64,000 nucleotides of DNA from [Clostridium] hylemonae DSM 15053 (GCF_008281175.1 NZ_CP036524.1:2542001-2606000), one strand, 5' to 3'; shown: positions 43,088-52,840, counted from the first letter of the stretch. Notes: generated from the letters alone by a model not told the origin. A program made the numbers and translations.

Positions 43088-44514
43088 TTTTTTCTCCCTT
43101 CTTTGTCTTCCCGGGAAGCGCTATCGTCCCTGAGACAGACGGACACCCGCGTTCCCTTTCCTTCACGGCTCACAAACTTCATCCTTCCCCGGTGCAGCTT
43201 CACAATTCTGGAGCAGAGAGCAAGTCCCATGCCTGCCCCGCCCTGCGCCCGCGCGCGCGATTTGTCCACCATGTAAAATGCTTCCGTGATCTTGGACAGC
43301 TCACCCTTCGGGATCCCCTTACCGCTGTCCTCCACAGAGATACAGTACATCCCGTCCGGCAGCCTCCTGCCTGTAAACAAGATCCTGTCTCCTCTGCCGG
43401 CTGCCTTTCTCGCATTGTCCAGCAGGTTCATGCAGACCGTCTTCATAAGATCCGGCTCAAGACTTACGACACCGTCCCGGACTTTTGAAGAAAATAAGAT
43501 CCCGCTGTCCGCCACAACCGGCGCAAACGCATTAGCTATCTGTCCGAGAAACTCGCGCATATAGACCGGACGGAATGTGAACTCCTGGTTTTCAAGCACG
43601 ATCAGGTCCATCAGCTTCAGAGACAATGTCTCCAGCCGTTTTCCTTCTGTATAAATATAGTCCGCACAGGCCATACGCCGCTCCGGCTCCATCTCCCTGG
43701 AACGGATCATGTCCGCGTAACCGATGATCGATGTGAGCGGCGTTTTCAGCTCGTGGGAGAAATTGTCCACAAAGTCCTGCTGCCGCCGCGAATACTCCTT
43801 TAATTCATTCACCATATCTTCAAGCTTCACCGACATCTGTTCAAAGTCAGAGGCCAGCTCCCCGATCTCATCGCTGCGCGCGATATTGAGCTTCGGCCTG
43901 AAGCTTCCGTCCGCCATCTGCTTTGTGGCAGAAGACAGCTTTTTCAGCGGGGAGAGAAGCAGACTGGACACGACAAAGGAAACAAGACCCACGCCCACAA
44001 AAAGGACGGCCATCAAAACGGCAAATGTCGTATACTGCTGCCTCTTTGCCTCAAACAGGTACGTGATCTCCCGGAAGCTCTCCAGATACATCACCTCGCC
44101 TCTTGCATAGATCGGCCGCACCGCATGGATATAATATTTCCCCTGTGTTTTGTATATTTCATATCCTTTGTTGTCTCCGCCGATCTTGCCATATATGTCC
44201 CTGCTTCCTGACAGATCGCTGTTTCTGTAGACAGCGGAACCTTTTTCATCACTGACCGTGAACGCGATCGTGCCGCCGGATACATTGACCGTGATATTAT
44301 CGGCGATCTCCGGCACCTCTTCCTTCATAGACGTCAGATCTTTAAGCTCCTGGTCTAAAATCTGCCCGAGAATATCATTTTCAGCATAGGCTGCCGCTAT
44401 CTCACGGTCCAGCGACAGCTGAAACTGCGAGTGAATGAGAAAGTATCCGCCCACACTGCACGTAAACGCGGTGATGATAATGGTGCTGCAAAATATTTTC
44501 CAAAAAAACTTCAA
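43084..44514 (-). CDS. Sensor histidine kinase
   Basis: 476-residue membrane kinase. TM1 (about 9-28), an extracellular sensor domain (30-160), TM2 (about 163-185), HAMP (SPLKKLSSATKQMADG), phosphoacceptor NFSHELKTPLTSIIGY with His near 252, and the HATPase boxes LLDNARKAA (N box), VEDSGKGIP and GGAGMGLALC. Coupled to a response regulator 3 bases upstream and to the exported protein downstream. Signal unknown. Confidence 0.93.
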   Translation of the reverse strand: MKFFWKIFCSTIIITAFTCSVGGYFLIHSQFQLSLDREIAAAYAENDILGQILDQELKDLTSMKEEVPEIADNITVNVSGGTIAFTVSDEKGSAVYRNSDLSGSRDIYGKIGGDNKGYEIYKTQGKYYIHAVRPIYARGEVMYLESFREITYLFEAKRQQYTTFAVLMAVLFVGVGLVSFVVSSLLLSPLKKLSSATKQMADGSFRPKLNIARSDEIGELASDFEQMSVKLEDMVNELKEYSRRQQDFVDNFSHELKTPLTSIIGYADMIRSREMEPERRMACADYIYTEGKRLETLSLKLMDLIVLENQEFTFRPVYMREFLGQIANAFAPVVADSGILFSSKVRDGVVSLEPDLMKTVCMNLLDNARKAAGRGDRILFTGRRLPDGMYCISVEDSGKGIPKGELSKITEAFYMVDKSRARAQGGAGMGLALCSRIVKLHRGRMKFVSREGKGTRVSVCLRDDSASREDKEGRKK

Positions 44515-44517
44515 CTC

Positions 44518-45171
44518 CTACGCCTCCAGACGATATCCTACTTTGTATACAGGGACGATCTTGTGCTCCAGACCGAGCTTCTTGCGCATGCGCTGAACGT
44601 GAAGGTCCACGGTACGGCTGTCGCCAAGATAGGTCTCCCCCCACACTCTCTCATAGAGAAAGTCACGGTACAGCGCCACATTTCTGTTCTGCGCAAACAA
44701 AAGAAGCAGTTCATATTCTTTGGCAGTGAGCGCCACCGTCTCTCCGTTCCTTTTGACTGTGCGGGAAAGCGTGTCCACCGTAATGTCAAAAAGTGTGACC
44801 GTGCGCTGCGTCTTTCCGTACCGTCTGAGGACCGTCTCCACCCGGGCCAGCAGTTCTGCGATTTCAAACGGCTTTGTTATATAATCTTCCGCCCCGGATT
44901 TAAGCCCCTTCACCTTGTCCCTCACATCTGACCTTGCCGTCAGGAAGATGACCGGTATGCCCAGAGGTCTGATATACTCCAGAAGCTCATACCCGTTGAT
45001 CTCGGGAAGCATGATATCGAGAAGTACAAGATCATATCTCTTCTGCTCTACCATGTCCGCCGCCTGTATCCCGTCAAAGGCACAAAAACAGAGGTACCCC
45101 GCATCACTTAAGCTCTCTTTTATAAGATTGGATATAGGTACCTCGTCTTCTACGATCAATATTTTATTCAT
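44518..45171 (-). CDS. OmpR-family response regulator
   Basis: 217 residues from ATG 45171, which has GAGGTGG about 5 bases upstream; a GTG three codons earlier is less likely. Receiver domain starts NKILIVEDEVPISNLI; phosphoacceptor Asp in LVLLDIMLPE; switch Lys in KPFEIAELLARV. C-terminal winged helix with GETYLGDSRTVDLHVQRMRK. Partner of the kinase at 43084-44514. A TATAAT box (45217-45222, minus strand) lies about 45 bases upstream. Confidence 0.93.
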   Translation of the reverse strand: MNKILIVEDEVPISNLIKESLSDAGYLCFCAFDGIQAADMVEQKRYDLVLLDIMLPEINGYELLEYIRPLGIPVIFLTARSDVRDKVKGLKSGAEDYITKPFEIAELLARVETVLRRYGKTQRTVTLFDITVDTLSRTVKRNGETVALTAKEYELLLLFAQNRNVALYRDFLYERVWGETYLGDSRTVDLHVQRMRKKLGLEHKIVPVYKVGYRLEA

Positions 45172-45279
45172 TCCAGCCACCTCATATATTCATTAAAACT
45201 TTCCCGTATTAATAATATTATACATGATTATGGCATCATTTTTGTATCTTAATTTCACTGCTCTCCTGAAGCAGTATGT

Positions 45280-45978
45280 TTAAGCGAGCCTGCACTTGCG
45301 GTATACGATGACAAACAGCACTGCAAAGAGTCCCGCGTTGCACAAGATCACAGCCAGATTTCCGCCTCCTGCGGCCGGTTCTCCGATCGCGCCGATATAG
45401 TTGCTGATCTGCTGTGAATACGCATATTTGGAGACAGCGCCAACCTGCTCATTAAAAGAGGCGATCATAGGCAGAAAGGAGAACACGAGCATGACCGGCA
45501 CGCTGACAGACACTTCCGTCACCTGATTCCTGCACGTGATGCCGATAACTGCCCCAAGCAGCAGGGAGATTATGATTCCTGCTCCCATAATGAGAAGAAA
45601 ATGCACCGCCTCTCTTCCCGTATACTTGCCTGCCAGGGCAAACACAGCCGCCCCGAGCATAGAGCATACAAAAATGCCGAGACCGATTCCGAGCAGATAT
45701 TCACCAGCTTTGACGTTGGCCATCAGAAGCTCCCGCAGCGTATTCTTTTCTTTTTCTTCTGATATTATGGATGCCGCTGCCGTGAGAGGCGCCATCCCCA
45801 CATACATGGTGGCGAACAGAATGATAAAATACCGCTTTGGCATTCCTTCGATCTGTATAGAGTTCTGCATGATAACGGAAAGTACCGGAAACATGACGAA
45901 TTGTATGAGCACCGCCTTATTCTTCAGCGTATCCTTCATCTGTTTCTTCCACACCGCATAAATTTTTTTCCCCGCCAT
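45280..45978 (-). CDS. ABC-2-type transporter permease
   Basis: 232-residue membrane protein with six helices and the ABC-2 hallmark SEEKEKNTLRELLMANV near residue 70 (seen as EEKEKNTLRELL). Three bases downstream of its ATPase gene. Probable exporter half of a four-gene operon that also has DUF3021 and LytTR genes. Confidence 0.85.
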   Translation of the reverse strand: MAGKKIYAVWKKQMKDTLKNKAVLIQFVMFPVLSVIMQNSIQIEGMPKRYFIILFATMYVGMAPLTAAASIISEEKEKNTLRELLMANVKAGEYLLGIGLGIFVCSMLGAAVFALAGKYTGREAVHFLLIMGAGIIISLLLGAVIGITCRNQVTEVSVSVPVMLVFSFLPMIASFNEQVGAVSKYAYSQQISNYIGAIGEPAAGGGNLAVILCNAGLFAVLFVIVYRKCRLA

Positions 45979-45981
45979 GTC

Positions 45982-46827
45982 CTAAAGCCCCCTTCCTGTA
46001 AGTTCCATAAATACAGTCTGCAGATCCGGCTCCGTAGAATGGATCCCGGCCACCATACCGCTGCGGAAATACTCCGCTATCGTTTCCGCCTCACTTCGCT
46101 CATTGCCGAGCAGAACCGTGCGGCCGTCGTTTAAGCTGATCTTGATCTTATTCTGGTGATTATATCTTCTGCATATTTCTTCCGGTTCCCCCTCCTCCAC
46201 GATACTCCCGTCGTTAAGAAGCGCGATCCGCCCGCAGAGCTTTGCCGCCTCCTCCATGTTGTGAGTCGTCATCATCACGGCTGTCCCCCGGTCTCTCTGT
46301 TCAAGGATCAGGCTGTGGATACAGGACGCTGTGGCCGGGTCGAGGCCGCCTGTCGGCTCATCGAGGAACAGTACCTCCGGCCGGTGCATGAGAGCCCTCG
46401 CCAGAACGAGCCGCTGCCGCATTCCTTTGGAAAGCTTATGGACCGGAGTTTTGGCCGCATCTGCAAGTCCCACCTTATAAAGTGCTTCACCGATCCCTTT
46501 CTTTGAAATGCCGTAAATATCCGTAAACACTGCCAGATTGTCTCTGCACGAAAGACGTTCGTACAGGCCGCTGTTATCCATGACCATTCCGATCCGGGCG
46601 CAGACCGTATTGTCAGGATGTCTGCTGTCATGACCCATAATAAATGCTTCTCCGCCGGTCTGCCCAAGCTGCCCGGTAAGTATCTTTATGAGCGTCGTCT
46701 TCCCTGCTCCCGACGGACCGAGCAGACCGAAGATCTCTCCTTCGGACACAGAGAGACTGATTCCTTTCAGGACCTCTTTGTCTTTAAATCTCATGCGGAC
46801 ATTTTCAGCGCTGATCTTCCGTTCCAT
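45982..46827 (-). CDS. ABC transporter ATP-binding protein
   Basis: 281-residue ATPase: Walker A GPSGAGKTT near residue 36, signature KLSKGMRQRLVLARALM, Walker B VLFLDEPTGGLDP, switch His in MTTHNMEEA. The C-terminal 60 residues form an accessory domain common in drug/peptide ABC-2 exporters. Starts 23 bases inside the DUF3021 gene, so translation is coupled. Confidence 0.9.
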   Translation of the reverse strand: MERKISAENVRMRFKDKEVLKGISLSVSEGEIFGLLGPSGAGKTTLIKILTGQLGQTGGEAFIMGHDSRHPDNTVCARIGMVMDNSGLYERLSCRDNLAVFTDIYGISKKGIGEALYKVGLADAAKTPVHKLSKGMRQRLVLARALMHRPEVLFLDEPTGGLDPATASCIHSLILEQRDRGTAVMMTTHNMEEAAKLCGRIALLNDGSIVEEGEPEEICRRYNHQNKIKISLNDGRTVLLGNERSEAETIAEYFRSGMVAGIHSTEPDLQTVFMELTGRGL

Positions 46828-47305
46828 TCTCTTCCTCCCACTGCCTTTTCATTTTCTCCAGTCCTTCCTGGAGCTTTCTGTTCTCAAGTTTTGTCTTCCA
46901 TGCTGATATCCCTGTGCTCACAAAAAAGCATATGGCAAAAAAGAGCAGGAACAGCACCCAAGGCTGCCACATATCTGCCGGGAACCAGCCAAACAGAAAG
47001 ATGAACACACACACAGACGCCAGAATACATGCAACCATGCCAAGAGCCCGTCTCCCTGCCGTCAGTTTCTTAAACAGTACATCTGTAAAAAATACATACT
47101 GCAGCAGTACGACGATAATAGAAAGGACGAAAAATTCCAGCATGATCTCCAATGGGATCCCTTTGCTCCCGAGCCGGTACAGCGCCGATATCCCGCGGGC
47201 GCTCTCCCCAAACAGGTGAGTAAAAACGGCCATACAGAGCATCGTAAACCCAAAGATAACAAGCACCTGCGATAAATAACTGAATATTGTTCTTTTTTCT
47301 TCCAT
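46805..47305 (-). CDS. DUF3021 membrane protein
   Basis: 166 residues, four membrane helices (about 9-28, 52-75, 87-105, 114-133) and a charged C-terminal coiled coil (KLENRKLQEGLEKMKRQW). DUF3021 genes typically sit next to a LytTR regulator, as here, and such pairs are thought to control a neighbouring ABC exporter. Two bases downstream of the LytTR gene. Confidence 0.8.
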   Translation of the reverse strand: MEEKRTIFSYLSQVLVIFGFTMLCMAVFTHLFGESARGISALYRLGSKGIPLEIMLEFFVLSIIVVLLQYVFFTDVLFKKLTAGRRALGMVACILASVCVFIFLFGWFPADMWQPWVLFLLFFAICFFVSTGISAWKTKLENRKLQEGLEKMKRQWEEENGTEDQR

Positions 47306-47307
47306 AG

Positions 47308-47745
47308 TCAGATCCCCAACCTTTCTTTCAGCTGTTTTGTATACTGTCTCGACACGAGAAGCTGCTCCCTGTTGTCCATTGTGACCCGTATCTTTCTGTC
47401 AATGTCCGCTCTCAGCGATGTAATGTGGCGGACGTTGACGATACAGGATTTGGCAATGCGCAGAAACCCGCTCTCTTCCAGCTGTTCTTCCAGTTCATAC
47501 AGCTTCATCTCTGTCTCGTAGACAGATTCCATCGTATAGAGAAATGTCTTTTTATCTGTCGTGTCTATATACAGGATCGAGGCAATGTCCAGCAAGTGGA
47601 TCTCGCCGTCCCTGATCCCTGTCATCTTCTGTTCCAGCATCCTCAGCATGGAGATGATCTTTTCCACCTCCGGCGTCAGGTACGCACAGTTCACCGTGAT
47701 CTCCGTGCCGGACACTGCCGGGTCTGTATTGATCGTTATCTTCAC
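47308..47745 (-). CDS. LytTR-domain DNA-binding regulator
   Basis: 145-residue protein whose C-terminal half is a LytTR domain (LLDIASILYIDTTDKKTFLY through FLRIAKSCIVNVRHITSL to QLLVSRQYTKQLKERL). No receiver domain, so it is not phosphorylated and is probably controlled by the DUF3021 partner. Start codon is GTG at 47745 with GGAGGAGGGG upstream. First gene of the operon with DUF3021 and the ABC exporter. Confidence 0.88.
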   Translation of the reverse strand: MKITINTDPAVSGTEITVNCAYLTPEVEKIISMLRMLEQKMTGIRDGEIHLLDIASILYIDTTDKKTFLYTMESVYETEMKLYELEEQLEESGFLRIAKSCIVNVRHITSLRADIDRKIRVTMDNREQLLVSRQYTKQLKERLGI

Positions 47746-47770
47746 GTTGTCCCCTCCTCCTTAAACTATC

Positions 47771-47840
47771 TAAACTATAGCAGAGAACGTGCCTGCCAAC
47801 AATATTGTGCGGCGTAAGTTGCACATATTATGCGCTGTGT
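47771..47840 (-). promoter_or_regulatory. Candidate promoter/operator of the LytTR operon
   Basis: Minus strand TTGTTG and TATAGT with a 17-base spacer precede the GTG start. Immediately upstream are related TGCGCATAATATGTGC-like and GCACAATATTG-like repeats that could bind the LytTR protein. Promoter plausible, operator speculative. Confidence 0.4.
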
Positions 47841-47860
47841 TTCCACGCACAAAAAAAAGC

Positions 47861-47901
47861 AGAAGGCGGAACGCAGCTCTGTCTGCCGCATCCCGCCTTC
47901 T
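47861..47901 (-). terminator. Terminator of the FtsX-type ABC operon
   Basis: Arms 47861-47876 and 47883-47901 form a GC-rich stem; on the minus strand it is followed by GC and eight T residues. Confidence 0.85.
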
Positions 47902-47948
47902 TCCATATTTTTTTATCAGTACCGTTCTTTCCTGCCGCGGCACGGATC

Positions 47949-50447
47949 TTACTCAAATCCGCGGATCCTCTCCACGATCGTCTTCTTTCCCGCTATCACT
48001 TCATAGACGGCCAGCGGAACGAGCGTGCATACGGCCGATACAAGTGCCGTCATTGCCAATACGGGCAGCACCGGAACGCTAAACGCGATCCCCATGTAAT
48101 TCAGCGACTCGTAACACGCATAGGTGACTCCAAGCCCGGCTGTAGCTGTCAGCAGCAGAGAGATACCCGCAAACAGCAGCCCTTCCCTGATGAGCATGCC
48201 TTTCACCTGTTTTTCCGTCATCCCCACGCTCTCCATGACAGAGAGCTCGGTCTGTCTGTTCTGTATATTTCCGGATACTGTGTTAATATAATTCATGATC
48301 CCTATCATCGCGAGTATGAGCGTTATCCCGATCCCTACGCCCATCATATTGCCCTGTGCCTTTTTGACCGACTTCATAGTATCTATCTTTGAATCATATG
48401 ACACATCTCCCCCGTGAGGGCCTTTTTCCGCAAAGTCCTTTATCTGCGCCTCTGTCTGCGCGTCATACTCTTCTTTATATTGGATGCCTGCTCTGGAGAT
48501 CCATGGATCTTCAACGGTCTTATCCACGAACGCGTCACTTACGATTATCACAGGCGCCATACCTGTCATATATGCATAATACCCGTCATCCACCATACCA
48601 CCGATCTCCATGCTGTACGACTGTGCGCTGTCATCATACGGAGTAAAAGCAAGCTTTTTCCCTCTTACATCAGACAGCTTAAGCGACAGATCATCCCTGT
48701 ATATGAGGCACGTCTCTCCGTTCATGAATTTCTCTTTATCCACCGGTTTTTCCAGCGTACTGTTCACATAATCAAATTCTTCCTCGTCGATCCCGGACAT
48801 AAAGGTGTAGAACTTTTCCGGATGCTGCCGGTATTCTTCAACGTCCTGTCCGTAGCTGTGGTCCATCCACGTCTCATAGAATTCTTTCATCCACATATCA
48901 GAAAACCCGGGCTCCCACGGGATGATGATCTGTGTGCTCGTCATGGGATGCACTTGTTTTACACCGTCCATCTCCCTGATCCCTGTAATAAACTTTTTAT
49001 CTATTATTCGGGCCCACTTTGACGTGTCTTCTTTTCTCAGCGTATCATTGGAAATGATCAGGTCTGAATTCATGTAATTGGACATTATCGTCCGGGCTCC
49101 ATGGCTCTCGATCATTGTGACAAGACAGAGAAATACAGACAGACAGGCTGCCAGGGACAGGATGACGATACCGGTCTTTTTCTTATCCCTTCCAAGCTGT
49201 TCCCGAGCCATCCTCCACAGGATATTCCCCTTTCCCGTCTTATGCGACGGCTTATTCCCTGATACCGCCCGGTAGCCGAGCGCCTCCAGCGGAGATACGG
49301 AATCCGCGATCCTGGCGGGCCTGCGGCTGCCAAGGTATATGGTAGCCGCGGCGACGGCAACGCTGAGCAGGAAGACCGCCGGATGAAAGGCGACCTCCAC
49401 CTCGTCACGTATGCCCATCAGCTTCACGACTTTCGGGATCAGAAAGAACGATACCGCTGATCCAAGCAGGATCCCTCCGGCCGTACCGGCGGTCCCGATC
49501 ATGAGCATCTGTCTCTGTATCAGCCTCCGTATCTGCTTTCCCGTCATCCCGACCGTCTGAAGAAGGCCGTAATATCGTATACTGCCCGACACCGACAGGT
49601 ACAGGATGTTGTAGATGAGCAGGTACGCGCTCAGACAGGTCATGATGATGAGTCCCGCAAGTCCTGCCACGATCTGTACAGACATTTCCACCCCGGATGA
49701 GTAAAAAAGCCTTTGCTGCTTTCCAAGTTCCAGGGAATCCCTGAAATCCGACTGTGCCCTTTCCGTCATCAGCACAGATTTAAAATTCAGGTACAAAATG
49801 CCGGAGTTTGTATCAGAAAATTTATATCCGGACTGCTCAAAAAATGATTTTGACACATAGAATACTTTGTTGTCCCCATAGCCTTCCCATATGCCTGATA
49901 TGATGAATTCCTTCGTATGCGTGCCATGTTTGTCCTGATAAGTAAGCGCAAAAGAATCTCCTGTCCCCAGATCCCCTTTTCCGCAGTCTTCCAGGGCGGC
50001 CTTGGTTGCCAGCAGCTCATTTTCCTTTGTCGGATATCTTCCCTCCATCCGTTCTACTGCCGGTTTTCTCTGCGTGTTCCAATAAGTGTCGTCGCTCCAT
50101 ATAAGGATCGTATGCAGCGTATCATCCTCGTCTGTCTCTTCCGTGTAACCGGCTTTTGCTTCTGTGCCGATGGTTGTGATATCTGCATTCTCTTCACACA
50201 GCTGTCTTTGCTCCTTTGTAAATCCTCCGATAAGAACCGCGTCAAAATCCGCCCCTTTCATCCGCATCTCCTGACGCGTCTGCATCTTAAAGTAAGTGAT
50301 GCCAACTGTCAATATGGTAAACAGAAGGAAGGCCGACAACAGAATGGCCGTAGCCATCACCGCGTTTCTCCGCCGGTTTCCTGCCATGGAACGCCGCGCC
50401 AGCTTTGTGATTATTCTGCCGTTGTTATTCTTAAGCATGACGCTCAC
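47949..50447 (-). CDS. FtsX-like ABC transporter permease
   Basis: 832-residue permease with an N-terminal helix (about 28-50), a large extracytoplasmic loop, then FtsX-type blocks near residues 250-370 (SVSGSIRYYGLLQTVGMTGK) and 690-825 (TELSVMESVGMTEKQVKGML). The MacB/VexP-like layout suggests export or signalling of peptides or antimicrobials rather than import. Start overlaps the ATPase gene by 17 bases. Targeted, by shared promoter motif, by the two-component system at 51227-52809. Confidence 0.9.
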   Translation of the reverse strand: MSVMLKNNNGRIITKLARRSMAGNRRRNAVMATAILLSAFLLFTILTVGITYFKMQTRQEMRMKGADFDAVLIGGFTKEQRQLCEENADITTIGTEAKAGYTEETDEDDTLHTILIWSDDTYWNTQRKPAVERMEGRYPTKENELLATKAALEDCGKGDLGTGDSFALTYQDKHGTHTKEFIISGIWEGYGDNKVFYVSKSFFEQSGYKFSDTNSGILYLNFKSVLMTERAQSDFRDSLELGKQQRLFYSSGVEMSVQIVAGLAGLIIMTCLSAYLLIYNILYLSVSGSIRYYGLLQTVGMTGKQIRRLIQRQMLMIGTAGTAGGILLGSAVSFFLIPKVVKLMGIRDEVEVAFHPAVFLLSVAVAAATIYLGSRRPARIADSVSPLEALGYRAVSGNKPSHKTGKGNILWRMAREQLGRDKKKTGIVILSLAACLSVFLCLVTMIESHGARTIMSNYMNSDLIISNDTLRKEDTSKWARIIDKKFITGIREMDGVKQVHPMTSTQIIIPWEPGFSDMWMKEFYETWMDHSYGQDVEEYRQHPEKFYTFMSGIDEEEFDYVNSTLEKPVDKEKFMNGETCLIYRDDLSLKLSDVRGKKLAFTPYDDSAQSYSMEIGGMVDDGYYAYMTGMAPVIIVSDAFVDKTVEDPWISRAGIQYKEEYDAQTEAQIKDFAEKGPHGGDVSYDSKIDTMKSVKKAQGNMMGVGIGITLILAMIGIMNYINTVSGNIQNRQTELSVMESVGMTEKQVKGMLIREGLLFAGISLLLTATAGLGVTYACYESLNYMGIAFSVPVLPVLAMTALVSAVCTLVPLAVYEVIAGKKTIVERIRGFE

Positions 50448-51120
50448 TTCCCTTCACGATCCGGCCGTCCTCGATACGGACGATCCGGTCCGCCAGCTGC
50501 GCAATATCCTGGTCATGCGTGATGAGCACGAGCGTCTGGTGAAACTGCCTTGCGACCACCCGGAGCAGCCCCATAACATCGTGGCTTGTCCCGGTGTCCA
50601 GATTACCGGTCGGCTCATCCGCAAGTATGATAGATGGTTTTGAGGCAAGCGCCCGGGCTATGGCCGCCCTCTGCTGCTGCCCGCCGGACAGCGTACACGG
50701 AAGCGCCTCCCTCTTTTCATCAAGCTTCAGAAGCTTAAGTATTTCATCCACAAACTCTCTGTCCACGCGGGCGCCGTCCAGCTCGATCGGCAGGATGACA
50801 TTTTCATAGACGTTCAAGTCCTGTACCAGATTGTAGCTCTGGAACACAAATCCAACTTTACGTCTCCTGAAGACCGCCAGCTGTTCTTTGTTCATGCGGG
50901 ATAAATCTTTCCCGTCCACGATCACCTGTCCTTCTGTCGGTGTATCCAGCCCGCCTATCATGTGGAGCAGCGTACTCTTACCGCTGCCCGACTTTCCTAC
51001 GATAGCGGTAAACTTACCTTCCTCCGCCTGAAAATCCACGCCGTTCAGTGCCTTTACCGTATTTTCTCCAAGCTTATAATACTTTTTCAGATGTTTTGTC
51101 TCTACGATCCATGTCTTCAT
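50431..51120 (-). CDS. ABC transporter ATPase (LolD/MacB-type)
   Basis: 229 residues: Walker A GKSGSGKSTLLHMIGG, Q-loop FVFQSYNLVQDLNVYEN, signature LSGGQQQRAAIARAL, Walker B IILADEPTGNLD and His in LITHDQD. Family pattern is the lipoprotein/antimicrobial-peptide exporter type that pairs with FtsX permeases. Preceded by AGGAGAC ribosome site and by a response-regulator-like motif (51191-51210). Confidence 0.95.
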   Translation of the reverse strand: MKTWIVETKHLKKYYKLGENTVKALNGVDFQAEEGKFTAIVGKSGSGKSTLLHMIGGLDTPTEGQVIVDGKDLSRMNKEQLAVFRRRKVGFVFQSYNLVQDLNVYENVILPIELDGARVDREFVDEILKLLKLDEKREALPCTLSGGQQQRAAIARALASKPSIILADEPTGNLDTGTSHDVMGLLRVVARQFHQTLVLITHDQDIAQLADRIVRIEDGRIVKGSERHA

Positions 51121-51190
51121 CTTTTCTGTCTCCTTTCTTCTTTACAACAAGCATATCTGAAAAAAATCACAAACCGTTCACAAGAAAGAA

Positions 51191-51210
51191 GAATCACAGA
51201 CTTGTGACTC
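51191..51210. promoter_or_regulatory. Putative response-regulator site upstream of the ABC operon
   Basis: GAATCACAGACTTGTGACTC, a near-perfect inverted repeat (8-base arms, 7 of 8 matching). The minus-strand core TCAC-AAGTC-TGTGATT matches the site at 52879-52895 in 14 of 17 positions. Two further TGTGA half sites follow, 16 and 11 bases on, towards the ATPase start. Confidence 0.6.
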
Positions 51211-51226
51211 TTCCGGCAATCCCTTA

Positions 51227-52153
51227 TTATATCCCGTTCGGAAGATAAATACAGAACTCTGAACCCGCTCCCGCTTCGGACCGCACTTCTATATATCCTT
51301 TCTGACGTGTTATGATCTCTCTTGCAAGATACAGCCCTACGCCGATCCCTTCCTCACCGTGCACTTCCGGCTCGCGGTAGAACCGCTGGAATACAAGCGG
51401 CTGCCTTTCCTGTGCAATGCCTTTTCCGCTGTCCTTAACGCTTATCTTTGTAAAGAACTCCTGCTCCGTTACGCTTATATGCACTGTTCCGCCCGGATCT
51501 GTATACTTTACGGCATTGTCCAGAATATTGAATATGGCCTCGCTCGTCCATTTCCCGTCGTGGGTCACCTGTATCTCTTCAGCGCATTCCACACTGATCT
51601 TGATCCCCTTTTTCCCGGCGGCGGGAACTGCCGCCTCAGCCGCACGCACGAGTGTCTCAAATATACGCGCCTTTTGGTACTGTATCTCAATGATACCCGC
51701 CTCCAGGCGGGACATCTTGACCATTCCCTGGAGGAGGAAATCCAGCTTTTCTGTCTGCCCCGCCATCTTTCCAAGAAATTCACTGTACTTTTCAGAGTCA
51801 GGAGCCCCTGACTGCAGAAGTTCCAGATACAGCTTCATATTGGCTACAGGCGTCCGTGTCTGATGGGATATGTCAGATATAAGTTCCTTCATCTGTCTCT
51901 TCTCTCTGCTGTTTTCCTCATATTTCTGATGCCACATGTGATTTATCTTCACAAGCTTCCCCTCTGTCTTGCCCCACAGTGTATCTTCGGGAAGTCCGCT
52001 TTCTTTCAGCTCCTCCCCCTTTTCCATCACGTCCAGACTCTTCTCCAGTTTTTCCGTAAATGTATAGATGTCTCTTTTAAGCTCCCGCATCCGGTGCCAC
52101 ATAAGGGCTGCTGCCGCGGCAAAACAGAGTGCGGGAATGATTACTTCAGCCAT
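51227..52153 (-). CDS. Sensor histidine kinase (short, one or two TM)
   Basis: 308-residue kinase with an N-terminal hydrophobic segment (about 2-17), a coiled linker, phosphoacceptor ISDISHQTRTPVANMK with His near 103, N box IFNILDNAVKYTD, G boxes VKDSGKGIA and GIGVGLYLAREI. The lack of a large sensor domain is like intramembrane-sensing kinases that take their signal from a partner ABC transporter, and such a transporter is encoded next. Overlaps the regulator gene by 13 bases. Confidence 0.9.
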   Translation of the reverse strand: MAEVIIPALCFAAAAALMWHRMRELKRDIYTFTEKLEKSLDVMEKGEELKESGLPEDTLWGKTEGKLVKINHMWHQKYEENSREKRQMKELISDISHQTRTPVANMKLYLELLQSGAPDSEKYSEFLGKMAGQTEKLDFLLQGMVKMSRLEAGIIEIQYQKARIFETLVRAAEAAVPAAGKKGIKISVECAEEIQVTHDGKWTSEAIFNILDNAVKYTDPGGTVHISVTEQEFFTKISVKDSGKGIAQERQPLVFQRFYREPEVHGEEGIGVGLYLAREIITRQKGYIEVRSEAGAGSEFCIYLPNGI

Positions 52154-52809
52154 TGATACCCCATCCCGTAAACATTTGATATATATTTGTGCTTCTCATC
52201 CTCGATCTTGCCCCGCAGCCGGTTTACGTTCACCGCAAGCGTATGCCTGTCTACAAACTGGCCGTCGCAGTCCCACAACTGTTCCAGCAGTACCGAATAG
52301 GTGAGCAGCTGCCCGGCATTGTCTGTGAACAGGCGCAGCATCCGAAATTCTGTGGGCGTCACCGCACATTCAGTTCCTCCGGCTTCCATCTTTGCCATGT
52401 CAAAGTCAATCTTCAAAAAGCCGTCATCATATATATTTCTCGCACCCGTGTCCGCGCGCTTTAAGATGACGTTCATCTTTTTCAGCAGGATCTTCATGGA
52501 AAACGGCTTGGTCACATAATCGTCCGCGCCGGTCTCATAACCGTTGAGCGCATCCTCCTCCATATCCCGGGCCGTGAGGAAGATCACGGGAATCTCCTTT
52601 TGCTCCTTCATCCACCTGCAGAGCGCAAATCCCTCTCCGTCAGGCAGATTAACATCGAGCAAAACCAAATCTGCACATTCCTGCCAAAAGAGGCGCCTGG
52701 CCTCCTTCAGGGAATGTGCAGATATGACGAGATACCCCTCCCGTTCAAGGGAATAGGATATACCTTGATTCAGTTCTATATCATCTTCTACAATTAATAT
52801 TTTCTGCAT
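52141..52809 (-). CDS. OmpR-family response regulator
   Basis: 222 residues from ATG 52809 (GAGGTG 5 bases upstream); the frame is open further up but that part overlaps the promoter. Receiver: KILIVEDDIELNQGI, phospho-Asp in LVLLDVNLPDGEG, KPFSMKILLKK. Winged helix ends RLRGKIEDEKHKYISNVYG. Partner of the following kinase; likely activates its own gene and the ABC operon through the AATCACA-N5-GTGA motif. Confidence 0.93.
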   Translation of the reverse strand: MQKILIVEDDIELNQGISYSLEREGYLVISAHSLKEARRLFWQECADLVLLDVNLPDGEGFALCRWMKEQKEIPVIFLTARDMEEDALNGYETGADDYVTKPFSMKILLKKMNVILKRADTGARNIYDDGFLKIDFDMAKMEAGGTECAVTPTEFRMLRLFTDNAGQLLTYSVLLEQLWDCDGQFVDRHTLAVNVNRLRGKIEDEKHKYISNVYGMGYQWLK

Positions 52810-52840
52810 AGTGCACCTCTTATATTCGATCGCTGACTCT

